Source of the DNA: Candidatus Aminicenantota bacterium
Lineage (GTDB): Bacteria > Acidobacteriota > Aminicenantia > UBA2199
Direction of reading: 5' to 3'
DNA length: 10,369 nucleotides
Assembly: GCA_020355945.1 (NCBI GenBank)
Contig: CP070627.1
Span: 6,501,305 to 6,511,673, forward strand
Position numbers and translations under genes: made by a program. The notes under the pieces were generated by a model that saw nothing but the letters and a program-made list of their open reading frames with translations, was not told the origin of the DNA and made no database searches. Shown here in pieces: positions 1-5,815 of this stretch (positions are counted from its first letter, which is position 1; each line of letters begins with the position of its first letter).

Positions 1-741
1 ATGAATCCTGATGTCTACAAGGTGGATGCCTATTTGGACCAGGAAGAAGTGGCCGCTGTGGTGGCTAATTATAATCTATTAGCCATTCCTGTGGTGGATG
101 AACAGGACAAACTGGTGGGTGTAGTCACAGTGGATGATGTGATCGATATTATCCAGGATGAAGCCACCGAAGATATTTATAAATTAGCTGGTGTTACCCA
201 GGATTACAGCGTGGATTTAAGCACGGGCAAATCCTTAAAAAAACGAATGCCCTGGCTCTTTATGAGTTTGTTAACCACCTCTCTATCCGCCATCGTGGTC
301 AACATCTTTAAAGGAACCATTGAACAATTTATCATACTGGCGGTATTGATGCATATCGTTCCTGCTATTGGCGGTGTGGTGGGAAATCAAACCGTGGCCA
401 TTATGGTAAGGGAAATTGTATTGGGAACCCTGAAATGGAAACGGTCACGAAAAATACTATTCAAAGAATTGCTGGTGAGCATCGGCAGTGGATTGGGTAT
501 CGGTGCTGTCTCCGGTGTGGTCGCCTACCTCCTTTTTAAAGATTGGGTGATTGGTGTTATTTTCGGGATTGCCCTGCTGCTTAACCTTTTTATGGCAACG
601 TTAGTGGGTACGATTATTCCTCTTATTCTCAAACGGTTAAAATTTGACCCTGCCCTGGCATCGGGTATGTTGGTGACTATGTTAACCGATGTCCTGGGAC
701 TCCTGGGCTTTCTTGGCCTGGCAACAATCATCATGTTGTAA
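1..741 (+). CDS. mgtE: Magnesium transporter MgtE, C-terminal part (5' truncated)
   Basis: Inner-membrane Mg2+ channel/transporter gated by cytoplasmic Mg2+. About 246 C-terminal residues are present, against roughly 450 for the family, so the N domain and first CBS domain lie outside the window. The ATG at base 1 is probably an internal Met of the 'MNPDV' linker, not the start. Residues 1-60 are the second CBS domain (PVVDEQDKLVGVVTVDDV), followed by the plug-helix region and five hydrophobic segments at about 84-103, 107-127, 152-178, 182-210 and 216-246. Family pore signatures are visible: a GNQ motif at 128-130 and 'DPALASG...TMLTD', whose last Asp (D230) matches the conserved pore Mg2+-binding Asp of TM5. 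RecO follows after ten bases, suggesting co-transcription. I see no riboswitch because the 5' end is missing. Confidence 0.95.
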   Translation: MNPDVYKVDAYLDQEEVAAVVANYNLLAIPVVDEQDKLVGVVTVDDVIDIIQDEATEDIYKLAGVTQDYSVDLSTGKSLKKRMPWLFMSLLTTSLSAIVVNIFKGTIEQFIILAVLMHIVPAIGGVVGNQTVAIMVREIVLGTLKWKRSRKILFKELLVSIGSGLGIGAVSGVVAYLLFKDWVIGVIFGIALLLNLFMATLVGTIIPLILKRLKFDPALASGMLVTMLTDVLGLLGFLGLATIIML

Positions 742-751
742 CCAGAGTAAT

Positions 752-1489
752 ATGCCCATTGCTTCTACGCAAGCGTTTGTATTGGGAAGTTCCCCGTTAA
801 AAGAACAAGACCGGTTGATTCACCTTTTAACCATTGACAGGGGTATTTTACGGGCCATGGCCCCGGGTTCTTTAAAATTCAAAAACCGGTTCGGTTCCCT
901 ATTAGAATTATTTACCGAAGGCGATTTTCACTATTACTGGCAAGAAAATAAAGATTTGATTACTATTTCAAAGGGAGAAATTATTCACAGTTACTTTAAT
1001 ATGGTATCAGACCCTGGAAATATATTTTATTTTTACCTGGCAGCAGATGTTTTTTTAAAATTTATTCCTTTTAATCAAAAGGATAATCGTTTGTATCGTT
1101 TGCTGCATGCCATTTTGACTCACCGCAAAGAAGGAGTTGAAATGAATTTGCTGCTGCTCTATTTTTTGATATGGGTGCTGCGGATTGAGGGCATGATGTT
1201 CAATCCCCGGATATGTTACAACTGTTATGCCAAAAATATTCAGCGTGCGTGGTTTAAAACGGATTTCCTGGGAATTTTGTGTCAACGATGTAAAACCACT
1301 GAAAACCTCGCGCTTCTTGGGGAAGAGCTTGAGTTTGTCAAATGGACGGAGAAGAATTCGCCCAAAGGCTTAGGGGTATGGAAAGATAAGATAGATACCT
1401 CCAAATTGATCCGGGCGTTTACGAAAAAGATCGAGTATCATGGTGAGTGTTCATTAAAGTCGTCTCAATACCTGTCGGAGTTTCAGTAA
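752..1489 (+). CDS. recO: DNA repair protein RecO
   Basis: Recombination mediator of the RecFOR pathway. It binds ssDNA and SSB and helps load RecA at gaps, in the cytoplasm. It is 245 residues from the ATG at 752, a normal RecO length. The N-terminal OB-fold part reads 'QAFVLGSSPLKEQDRLIHLLT' style with the typical 'K..F..LE.F..' stretch near residues 45-60. The C-terminal helical part holds a zinc-ribbon with C155-x2-C158 and C177-x2-C180, as in many RecO proteins. An upstream in-frame ATG at 689 would overlap mgtE by 53 bases and add an unrelated Trp/Cys-rich leader, so 752 is preferred, although no clear Shine-Dalgarno precedes it. It sits ten bases after mgtE and is probably translated from the same mRNA. 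The C-terminal tail is poorly conserved, as is usual for the family. Confidence 0.93.
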   Translation: MPIASTQAFVLGSSPLKEQDRLIHLLTIDRGILRAMAPGSLKFKNRFGSLLELFTEGDFHYYWQENKDLITISKGEIIHSYFNMVSDPGNIFYFYLAADVFLKFIPFNQKDNRLYRLLHAILTHRKEGVEMNLLLLYFLIWVLRIEGMMFNPRICYNCYAKNIQRAWFKTDFLGILCQRCKTTENLALLGEELEFVKWTEKNSPKGLGVWKDKIDTSKLIRAFTKKIEYHGECSLKSSQYLSEFQ

Positions 1490-1605
1490 ATTATAAATTT
1501 TCAATACATACCTGCTTATCAACTATTTCGCTTTCCCTTCTTTTTTCGAGTTTTTGTAAAATGTGGTAGATAAGATTCAATTATGCTGCATTTAAGATCA
1601 ATTGC

Positions 1606-1626
1606 AGGATAACCGTTGATTATCCT
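1606..1626. repeat. Small perfect hairpin after recO
   Basis: The arms AGGATAA (1606-1612) and TTATCCT (1620-1626) are perfectly complementary around a 7-base loop. No T-tract follows directly, so it is not a typical intrinsic terminator. It may be a transcript-end structure or chance. Confidence 0.35.
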
Positions 1627-1735
1627 ATGTTTCCATTTTAACTCCTCCGGGTCAGTTATTTAATTTTTATCTTTTCACCAGGATATTTTTATTATTTTAT
1701 CATGTTCTATTTACATTTTAGCCGGAATAGGCGGA

Positions 1736-1759
1736 TTTTAATGGTATATACCATTAAAA
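1736..1759. promoter_or_regulatory. Perfect 24-bp palindrome, candidate operator
   Basis: Half-site TTTTAATGGTAT (1736-1747) is followed immediately by its exact reverse complement (1748-1759) with no mismatch and no spacer. The symmetry ends at 1735/1760. It lies 24 bases upstream of the -35 box of the next promoter, where an activator or an upstream-bound repressor dimer could act. Lack of a loop and of a T-tract argues against a terminator. The binding protein is unknown. Confidence 0.5.
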
Positions 1760-1783
1760 ATAATTAATTCTTCCATCAATTGC

Positions 1784-1812
1784 TTGAAATTCGATAATCA
1801 ATCTGTTAATAT
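1784..1812 (+). promoter_or_regulatory. Sigma-70-type promoter with extended -10
   Basis: The -35 is TTGAAA (1784-1789), the spacer is exactly 17 bases and the -10 is TAATAT (1807-1812). A TG one base upstream of the -10 (1804-1805) gives an extended -10. The predicted start near 1819 would leave a leader of about 48 bases for the gene at 1867. Confidence 0.6.
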
Positions 1813-1852
1813 TTCAATATAAAGCAAGGATGTTTTTGAGGTGTCCTTTATC

Positions 1853-1860
1853 AAGGAGGT
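1853..1860 (+). promoter_or_regulatory. Strong Shine-Dalgarno for the secreted hydrolase
   Basis: AAGGAGGT lies six bases before the ATG at 1867. It is a near-perfect anti-16S match that fixes the start codon and suggests high translation. Confidence 0.8.
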
Positions 1861-1866
1861 AAGACC

Positions 1867-4245
1867 ATGACCAAATGGTTTAAGAAAATCATATACGGCT
1901 GCGTAATGATTATCGTATTGTCATGCATGCGATATGCATACGGCGCTGTTGTATGGCAGCCTGACCCAGGCAATCGAATGACCGACAACGTTTATAATAC
2001 GGACAACAGCCGCCGTATATCCTGGAATCGCTATCAAGGCTTTGCGATGAGTGTTGATAATCGGGCAGCCTATGACAACTGGCGCAATGTGGATAATGCC
2101 CCCCAAGTACGCCTGGACCTAGGCAGCAATGGGCTTAACCTTAGTCAAACTGACTTTGTGATTTCAACACGGGTTCGAATGACTCAAAGTTGGGGATTCC
2201 GATATCAGGCCGGATTGTGTATTGTCTTTGGTAATAATGATCTACTCGCTTTCGGATTGCACGGCCGCGAAGGCATGGAAACCCGTCGGAATTATATACG
2301 CATAAGACGTCCGGGCGGAGTTAATCGTTGGCAGCTTTGTTCGAGCGGGTCTGTGTACATTAAGATAAAGCGCAGAGGAACAATCTATTCGGCATGGTAC
2401 AGCGAAGACGGGATTATCTGGTCCCATTTAATAGACACAACGATCAACAACACGCCTTTATATGCCGGAGCCATCTTAAAAACCTGGAGACGCGGCACGC
2501 AAAACGCAGATTTTCGATACTTCCAAATTACCCACGTGATTAACGAGCCAACCAGAAACAACACTCCCCATTACACTTGGAATCACTCACATGGCGGTGG
2601 ATTTCCCAATCCACTCAGCTTTGTATACGATTTACAGCCGTCAGAGGAAAGACGCCGAATCCTGCTGCGCATTTATATTCGACAAGGCGATACAACAGGA
2701 ATTCATCCATTCGATAAAAAATTGTATGTGTCCGGTTTTGAAACTTACAACCGCATTAGCGGAATGTTGAAATCGAGCGAACCGATAATCAATCAACTGA
2801 ATTTAACGCTGGTTGCCATCAAATTTCCCAGTGGACAGCAAACATTAAAGCATGGGCACGATTGGATGCTGATCGATATTCATGAAGATTTTATAAGGGA
2901 TCGCTTTCCAACATCAGGCAACGCCGTTGTGGATGACAAATTTTATCTGACCGGGCAATCCGCCGGTGGCCAGTTTACGGCCCGTTTTGCCATGTGCCAT
3001 GCCAAAAAGCTGGTGCGGGCTGCAGCAGCAAGCCCACACGGATTGTCTTTTCCCGATGTAAGTATCGATTGGTATCCGGGCATACACATCAATGCTTATT
3101 ACCGGGAAAGGAATCCCCGTTTAGCGGTTAATCCGGAGGATGTCTACAATTTGGAATTAGCGATTATCCATGGGGAAAACGACAATGTGGTAGATCGCAC
3201 ACCTGAGCCGGAACAGACACAAGGCATCGATTGCGTCGGCTATTCCCGCGTTGACGAGGGAAAGAAGTGGATTCGGCAGATGACCAAAAGAGCGGGACGC
3301 ACAATAATCCCTCGTGTCTATATCGTGCCCAAGATAGCCCACGGGCTTACAGGCGATAAAACCAAAGCAGTGCTTCATTACCTTTTTGGACAAGGCAATT
3401 CCGGTAACATAGAAAGATGGCGCTATCGATTTACCCTCGATGACGAAGACAATGAAGTGGATGTCCAGCCTCGCCATATTCCATCCGAGCTGCTTTATTA
3501 CTCTAAATTTGATTGCTATAATTTACCCGAATATTTTGCTGAAAGGCGTTATACATTTCATCCAGGTAGCAATCGATGCAATGTGCGTAAACCAGGCCCG
3601 ACCGTTTCGGTAAACCTAAACGTGCCTTGCTCTATTGTACATACATCAACGGATTTGCGCATTACTGTCGGTGGAGACACATACAGCAATCCCAAACGGC
3701 TTTATGGAAAGTTACGTCTTTACAATGCAAATCGCACCCGGATGCTGGAGGAGTCTGCCCAGGCAACCAGGCGTTTTATCGACGAAATGGTGGTGGGGCG
3801 TCGCTTTTATATATTCGAAATCGACAAACGTGACGATCATGGGCCTGCTCTCGACCCAAACGCCCCCGTGTTGCAAGTTATTCTACGAGAAAACGAGACA
3901 GTCGTTAATCCGGACACAAATGCGCCCTATCCCGATCAGAATACAATTCGCACATGGAAATGGGACGACATAAAAAGTCGTATAATCTTCAAAACGCGTC
4001 AACAAGAAACCAACAGTTCATCCTGGGCATACGACAAAATCCATAAGTTTCGAGTTGGCGAATGGCGGTGGGGTTACGATAGCCTTAACAGACTATTTAT
4101 TGCTGGCCTGCAAACCTGTGATGAACACAGAATCCCCCGCCGGGAAATGCAGACCACCTCCAATTACAGCCGGCGTTTATTCGAACATTGGCCATATCCC
4201 GGACAGCGCTTTGGACTACGCAGACCAGTCAGACCACCGAGATGA
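1867..4245 (+). CDS. Secreted multidomain alpha/beta-hydrolase with N-terminal ConA-like domain
   Basis: 792 residues. Residues 1-26 form a signal peptide (KWFKK, hydrophobic core, AYG|A cleavage); C20 in VLSC is a weak alternative lipobox. Residues about 27-225 resemble the DUF1349/concanavalin-like fold seen in carbohydrate-associated proteins. Residues about 237-512 look like an alpha/beta-hydrolase of the polyhydroxybutyrate-depolymerase/feruloyl-esterase type: nucleophile motif GQSAGG (Ser365), HGEND (likely acid Asp439) and IAHGLTG (likely His492). Residues 513-792 match no family I recognise; they are rich in Arg, Tyr and Trp and end in a basic RRPVRPPR tail. Substrate is not determinable; an ester of a polysaccharide or polymer is plausible. 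It stands alone between its own promoter and a terminator. Arg codons lean to CGC/CGT where neighbours use more CGG/AGG, a possible sign of transfer (impression, not computed). Confidence 0.8.
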   Translation: MTKWFKKIIYGCVMIIVLSCMRYAYGAVVWQPDPGNRMTDNVYNTDNSRRISWNRYQGFAMSVDNRAAYDNWRNVDNAPQVRLDLGSNGLNLSQTDFVISTRVRMTQSWGFRYQAGLCIVFGNNDLLAFGLHGREGMETRRNYIRIRRPGGVNRWQLCSSGSVYIKIKRRGTIYSAWYSEDGIIWSHLIDTTINNTPLYAGAILKTWRRGTQNADFRYFQITHVINEPTRNNTPHYTWNHSHGGGFPNPLSFVYDLQPSEERRRILLRIYIRQGDTTGIHPFDKKLYVSGFETYNRISGMLKSSEPIINQLNLTLVAIKFPSGQQTLKHGHDWMLIDIHEDFIRDRFPTSGNAVVDDKFYLTGQSAGGQFTARFAMCHAKKLVRAAAASPHGLSFPDVSIDWYPGIHINAYYRERNPRLAVNPEDVYNLELAIIHGENDNVVDRTPEPEQTQGIDCVGYSRVDEGKKWIRQMTKRAGRTIIPRVYIVPKIAHGLTGDKTKAVLHYLFGQGNSGNIERWRYRFTLDDEDNEVDVQPRHIPSELLYYSKFDCYNLPEYFAERRYTFHPGSNRCNVRKPGPTVSVNLNVPCSIVHTSTDLRITVGGDTYSNPKRLYGKLRLYNANRTRMLEESAQATRRFIDEMVVGRRFYIFEIDKRDDHGPALDPNAPVLQVILRENETVVNPDTNAPYPDQNTIRTWKWDDIKSRIIFKTRQQETNSSSWAYDKIHKFRVGEWRWGYDSLNRLFIAGLQTCDEHRIPRREMQTTSNYSRRLFEHWPYPGQRFGLRRPVRPPR

Positions 4246-4255
4246 TTCCTTCACC

Positions 4256-4293
4256 AACGCAGTGGGAATAAAAGTTTTTTGCGTTTTTTTTTT
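4256..4293 (+). terminator. Weak intrinsic terminator after the secreted hydrolase
   Basis: The stem AACGCA (4256-4261) pairs with TGCGTT (4280-4285), with an 18-base loop, and runs straight into ten T residues (4284-4293). The stem is short and the loop long, so efficiency is uncertain, but position and T-tract fit a transcript end. Confidence 0.45.
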
Positions 4294-4310
4294 ATCTTTT
4301 GTTTTTAAGG

Positions 4311-4339
4311 TTGAATATCTCTCCTGAAAATGGTAAAAA
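4311..4339 (+). promoter_or_regulatory. Possible promoter for the cyclase-family gene
   Basis: TTGAAT (4311-4316), a 17-base spacer and TAAAAA (4334-4339), with TG at 4331-4332 as an extended -10. The -10 lacks the conserved final T, so this is a tentative call. It lies just past the terminator and 35 bases before the ATG. Confidence 0.3.
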
Positions 4340-4362
4340 AGAGTGAAGAAAATTGAACTTAA

Positions 4363-4369
4363 AAGGAGG
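4363..4369 (+). promoter_or_regulatory. Shine-Dalgarno for the cyclase-family gene
   Basis: AAGGAGG is five bases before the ATG at 4375 and decides the start, so that the signal peptide is included. Confidence 0.75.
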
Positions 4370-4374
4370 CCAAT

Positions 4375-5196
4375 ATGTGTTCCAAAAAGAGCATCCTTAT
4401 TTTAGCACTTATATTGATGTGTTTCGGTTCGACTTTTACTGGTGACCAGGGATCGCGAGAAGGAGTCCAAAAAATCCGGGGTAAAATCCTGGATATGACT
4501 TATCCCTTTGCTGATAATTCCATTTACTGGCCCACCGGGAAATCCTTTAAAGCTAAACCCATGTCCTGGGGCATTAACGATAAAGGGTGGTGGTATGCCT
4601 CAAATGATTACAGTGCCAATGAACACGGCGGCACACACGTAGATGCACCGATTCATTTTTTCCAAAAAGGGAGGACCATGGACCAAATCCCTCTCCAGGA
4701 ATGGATCGCACCTGCTGTTAAAATTGATGTGACTAAACAGTGCGATGAAAACCGGGACTATTTGCTTAAAAAGGAAGATATTACTAATTTTGAAAAGAAA
4801 CACGGGAAAATCCCCTCTAAAGCCTGGGTGATTATGTATACAGGAATCGGCACTCGTTACTATCCTGATAGAAAAAAGGTATTAGGTACAGACATGAGGG
4901 GGGAAGAAGCGGTTAAAAAGTTGAGCTTCCCGGGTTTCTCAGTGGAATCGGTGAAATTTCTTTTGAAAGAAAGGGATATTACCGGGATTGCTATTGATAC
5001 TCCCAGTATTGATTATGGTAAATCCACGGAATTTTTAGTGCACCGTGAGCTTTTCAAAGAGAATAAGCTAGCCATTGAGAATATCGCCAACCTGGATAAG
5101 CTGCCGCCTACAGGAGCGATGCTTTATCCGATTCCTATGCTGATAGAGAAAGGAACCGGAGCACCTGCCAGGATTTTTGCCGTCCTCCCTGATTAG
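4375..5196 (+). CDS. Exported cyclase/kynurenine-formamidase-family metal hydrolase
   Basis: Member of the cyclase family (PF04199), which contains arylformamidase (KynB) and isatin hydrolase. These are Mn2+- or Zn2+-dependent enzymes that hydrolyse amides or lactams. The diagnostic metal-binding motif HGGTHVDAPIHF lies at residues 84-95 (His84, His88, Asp90, His94). Further family features are 'GIAIDTPSIDYG' with the downstream 'VHRELF...ENIANLDKLP' stretch. The first 22 or so residues (MCSKK then ILILALILMCFG) are a signal peptide; C16 could be a poor lipobox, but Sec cleavage near residue 22 is more likely. At 273 residues it is slightly longer than the cytoplasmic KynB type because of this leader. 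No tryptophan-degradation gene is nearby, so kynurenine formamidase itself is unlikely. The molybdenum hydroxylase genes follow in the same direction after 139 bases. Exact substrate unknown. Confidence 0.88.
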   Translation: MCSKKSILILALILMCFGSTFTGDQGSREGVQKIRGKILDMTYPFADNSIYWPTGKSFKAKPMSWGINDKGWWYASNDYSANEHGGTHVDAPIHFFQKGRTMDQIPLQEWIAPAVKIDVTKQCDENRDYLLKKEDITNFEKKHGKIPSKAWVIMYTGIGTRYYPDRKKVLGTDMRGEEAVKKLSFPGFSVESVKFLLKERDITGIAIDTPSIDYGKSTEFLVHRELFKENKLAIENIANLDKLPPTGAMLYPIPMLIEKGTGAPARIFAVLPD

Positions 5197-5210
5197 CGAC
5201 CAGGGGGCGA

Positions 5211-5252
5211 GAGCATTGCGCATAGAGCATGGCGCATAGCGTATGGGGCAAA
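5211..5252. repeat. 14-bp tandem repeat, three copies
   Basis: GAGCATTGCGCATA (5211-5224) is followed directly by GAGCATGGCGCATA (5225-5238), 13 of 14 identical, and by a degenerate third unit GCGTATGGGGCAAA (5239-5252). It is non-coding and lies just after the cyclase-family stop codon. GCGCATA-type units of this kind look like a dispersed intergenic repeat family, though other copies cannot be checked here. Confidence 0.65.
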
Positions 5253-5268
5253 GCACTTTGCCATTTTA
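5247..5268 (+). terminator. Hairpin with short T run, possible weak terminator
   Basis: The arms GGCAAAG (5247-5253) and CTTTGCC (5256-5262) are perfect around two bases. ATTTT follows. The T run is short, so this may instead be part of the repeat element. If it works, it would separate the cyclase gene from the molybdenum hydroxylase genes. Confidence 0.3.
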
Positions 5269-5272
5269 GGCT

Positions 5273-5287
5273 CCCCTCGCCGAGGGG
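5273..5287. repeat. GC-rich hairpin CCCCTCG/CGAGGGG
   Basis: Seven-base arms (5273-5279 and 5281-5287) are perfectly complementary around one base, in practice a six-pair stem with a three-base loop. It directly abuts the inverted repeat arm at 5287 and seems to be part of the same element. Confidence 0.5.
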
Positions 5288-5325
5288 CCCCTGGACCCGC
5301 CACTTTCTGCAAAAACTTTTGATTA
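5287..5325 (+). repeat. Left arm of long inverted repeat bracketing the molybdenum hydroxylase genes
   Basis: It contains GCCCCTGGACCC (5287-5298) and GCAAAAACTTTTGATTA (5309-5325). Both are exact reverse complements of sequence at 7975-8004, in the correct order. The arms differ only in the spacer between the two blocks: ten bases here, one base in the right arm. The last base of the arm is the first A of the Shine-Dalgarno of the gene at 5336. Confidence 0.85.
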
Positions 5326-5332
5326 AGGAGGT
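5325..5332 (+). promoter_or_regulatory. Shine-Dalgarno touching the inverted repeat
   Basis: AAGGAGGT sits only three bases before the ATG at 5336, closer than usual. Its first A is shared with the end of the inverted repeat arm, so pairing of that arm in mRNA could affect ribosome access. Confidence 0.6.
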
Positions 5333-5335
5333 CAT

Positions 5336-5815
5336 ATGAAAGAAATCATCCAATTTACACTCAATCATAAACCGGTCCGTTTGACGGTTGATAAAGATCG
5401 CATGCTTTTATGGGTGTTACGTACCGAATTAGGGCTGACTGGGCCAAAATACGGATGCGGAGAGGGATTCTGCGGGGCCTGCACCGTGCTGGTAAATCAT
5501 TCGGCGGTGCGTTCCTGCCAGTTTCCTATTGCAGATGTTAAAGGAAAAGAGGTACTTACTATCGAGGGATTAGCCAAAAATGGGAAACTTCATCCCCTGC
5601 AGACAGCATTTATGGAACATAATGCACTGCAGTGCGGCTTTTGTACTCCGGGAATGATCCTTAATGCCTACAGTCTATTAAAGAAAAATCCCTGGCCCAC
5701 TGTCCCGGATATTGTCCGGGCCATGGAAGGGAACTTATGCCGCTGCAGCAGTTACAATAGAATTATTGAAGCCATCCAAACCGCTTCCCGATCAATGGCA
5801 GGAGGAATATCATGA
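5336..5815 (+). CDS. [2Fe-2S] small subunit of a molybdenum hydroxylase (isoquinoline 1-oxidoreductase alpha type)
   Basis: Electron-transfer subunit of the xanthine oxidase family, 159 residues, the usual length. The plant-type ferredoxin cluster is bound by C41, C46, C49 (CGEGFCGAC) and C61. The second, helical-domain cluster is bound by C100, C103 (CGFC), C135 and C137 (CRC). All eight ligands are present. It has no signal peptide of its own, so export would rely on co-transport with the Tat-tagged partner encoded by the overlapping next gene (ATGA overlap at 5812-5815, a sign of translational coupling). No FAD (CoxM-like) subunit gene lies between or around, which fits the two-subunit isoquinoline oxidoreductase (IorAB) layout rather than the three-subunit CO dehydrogenase or xanthine dehydrogenase layout. 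IorA/CoxS/XdhC-type names are all in use for this family. Confidence 0.92.
   Translation: MKEIIQFTLNHKPVRLTVDKDRMLLWVLRTELGLTGPKYGCGEGFCGACTVLVNHSAVRSCQFPIADVKGKEVLTIEGLAKNGKLHPLQTAFMEHNALQCGFCTPGMILNAYSLLKKNPWPTVPDIVRAMEGNLCRCSSYNRIIEAIQTASRSMAGGIS

Larger units (their letters stand above)
1490..1866. other. AT-rich intergenic region, 377 bases
   Basis: I see no convincing coding sequence on either strand between recO and the secreted hydrolase gene. It holds a 7-bp hairpin (1606-1626), a perfect 24-bp palindrome (1736-1759), a promoter (1784-1812) and a strong Shine-Dalgarno. The T-rich stretch around 1540-1560 may help end the mgtE-recO transcript, but it lacks a clear stem. Confidence 0.7.

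Noticed and set aside
689..751. Longer RecO start at the ATG at 689
   Set aside because: It would lie inside mgtE and add a 21-residue Trp/Cys/Ser-rich leader not seen in RecO; the family's N-terminus begins at the ATG at 752.
4055..4327. A 90-codon open frame spanning the end of the secreted hydrolase and the terminator
   Set aside because: It is mostly out-of-frame inside a convincing gene, has no ribosome site, and its tail is encoded by the terminator T-run.
4375..5196. Calling the cyclase-family gene kynurenine formamidase (kynB)
   Set aside because: No other tryptophan-catabolism gene is present and the protein is exported. The family motif alone does not set the substrate.
5068..5368. 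Minus-strand open frames over the repeat-rich spacer
   Set aside because: Their translations come from the tandem repeats and hairpins and from the antisense of real genes. No ribosome site or recognisable domain is seen.
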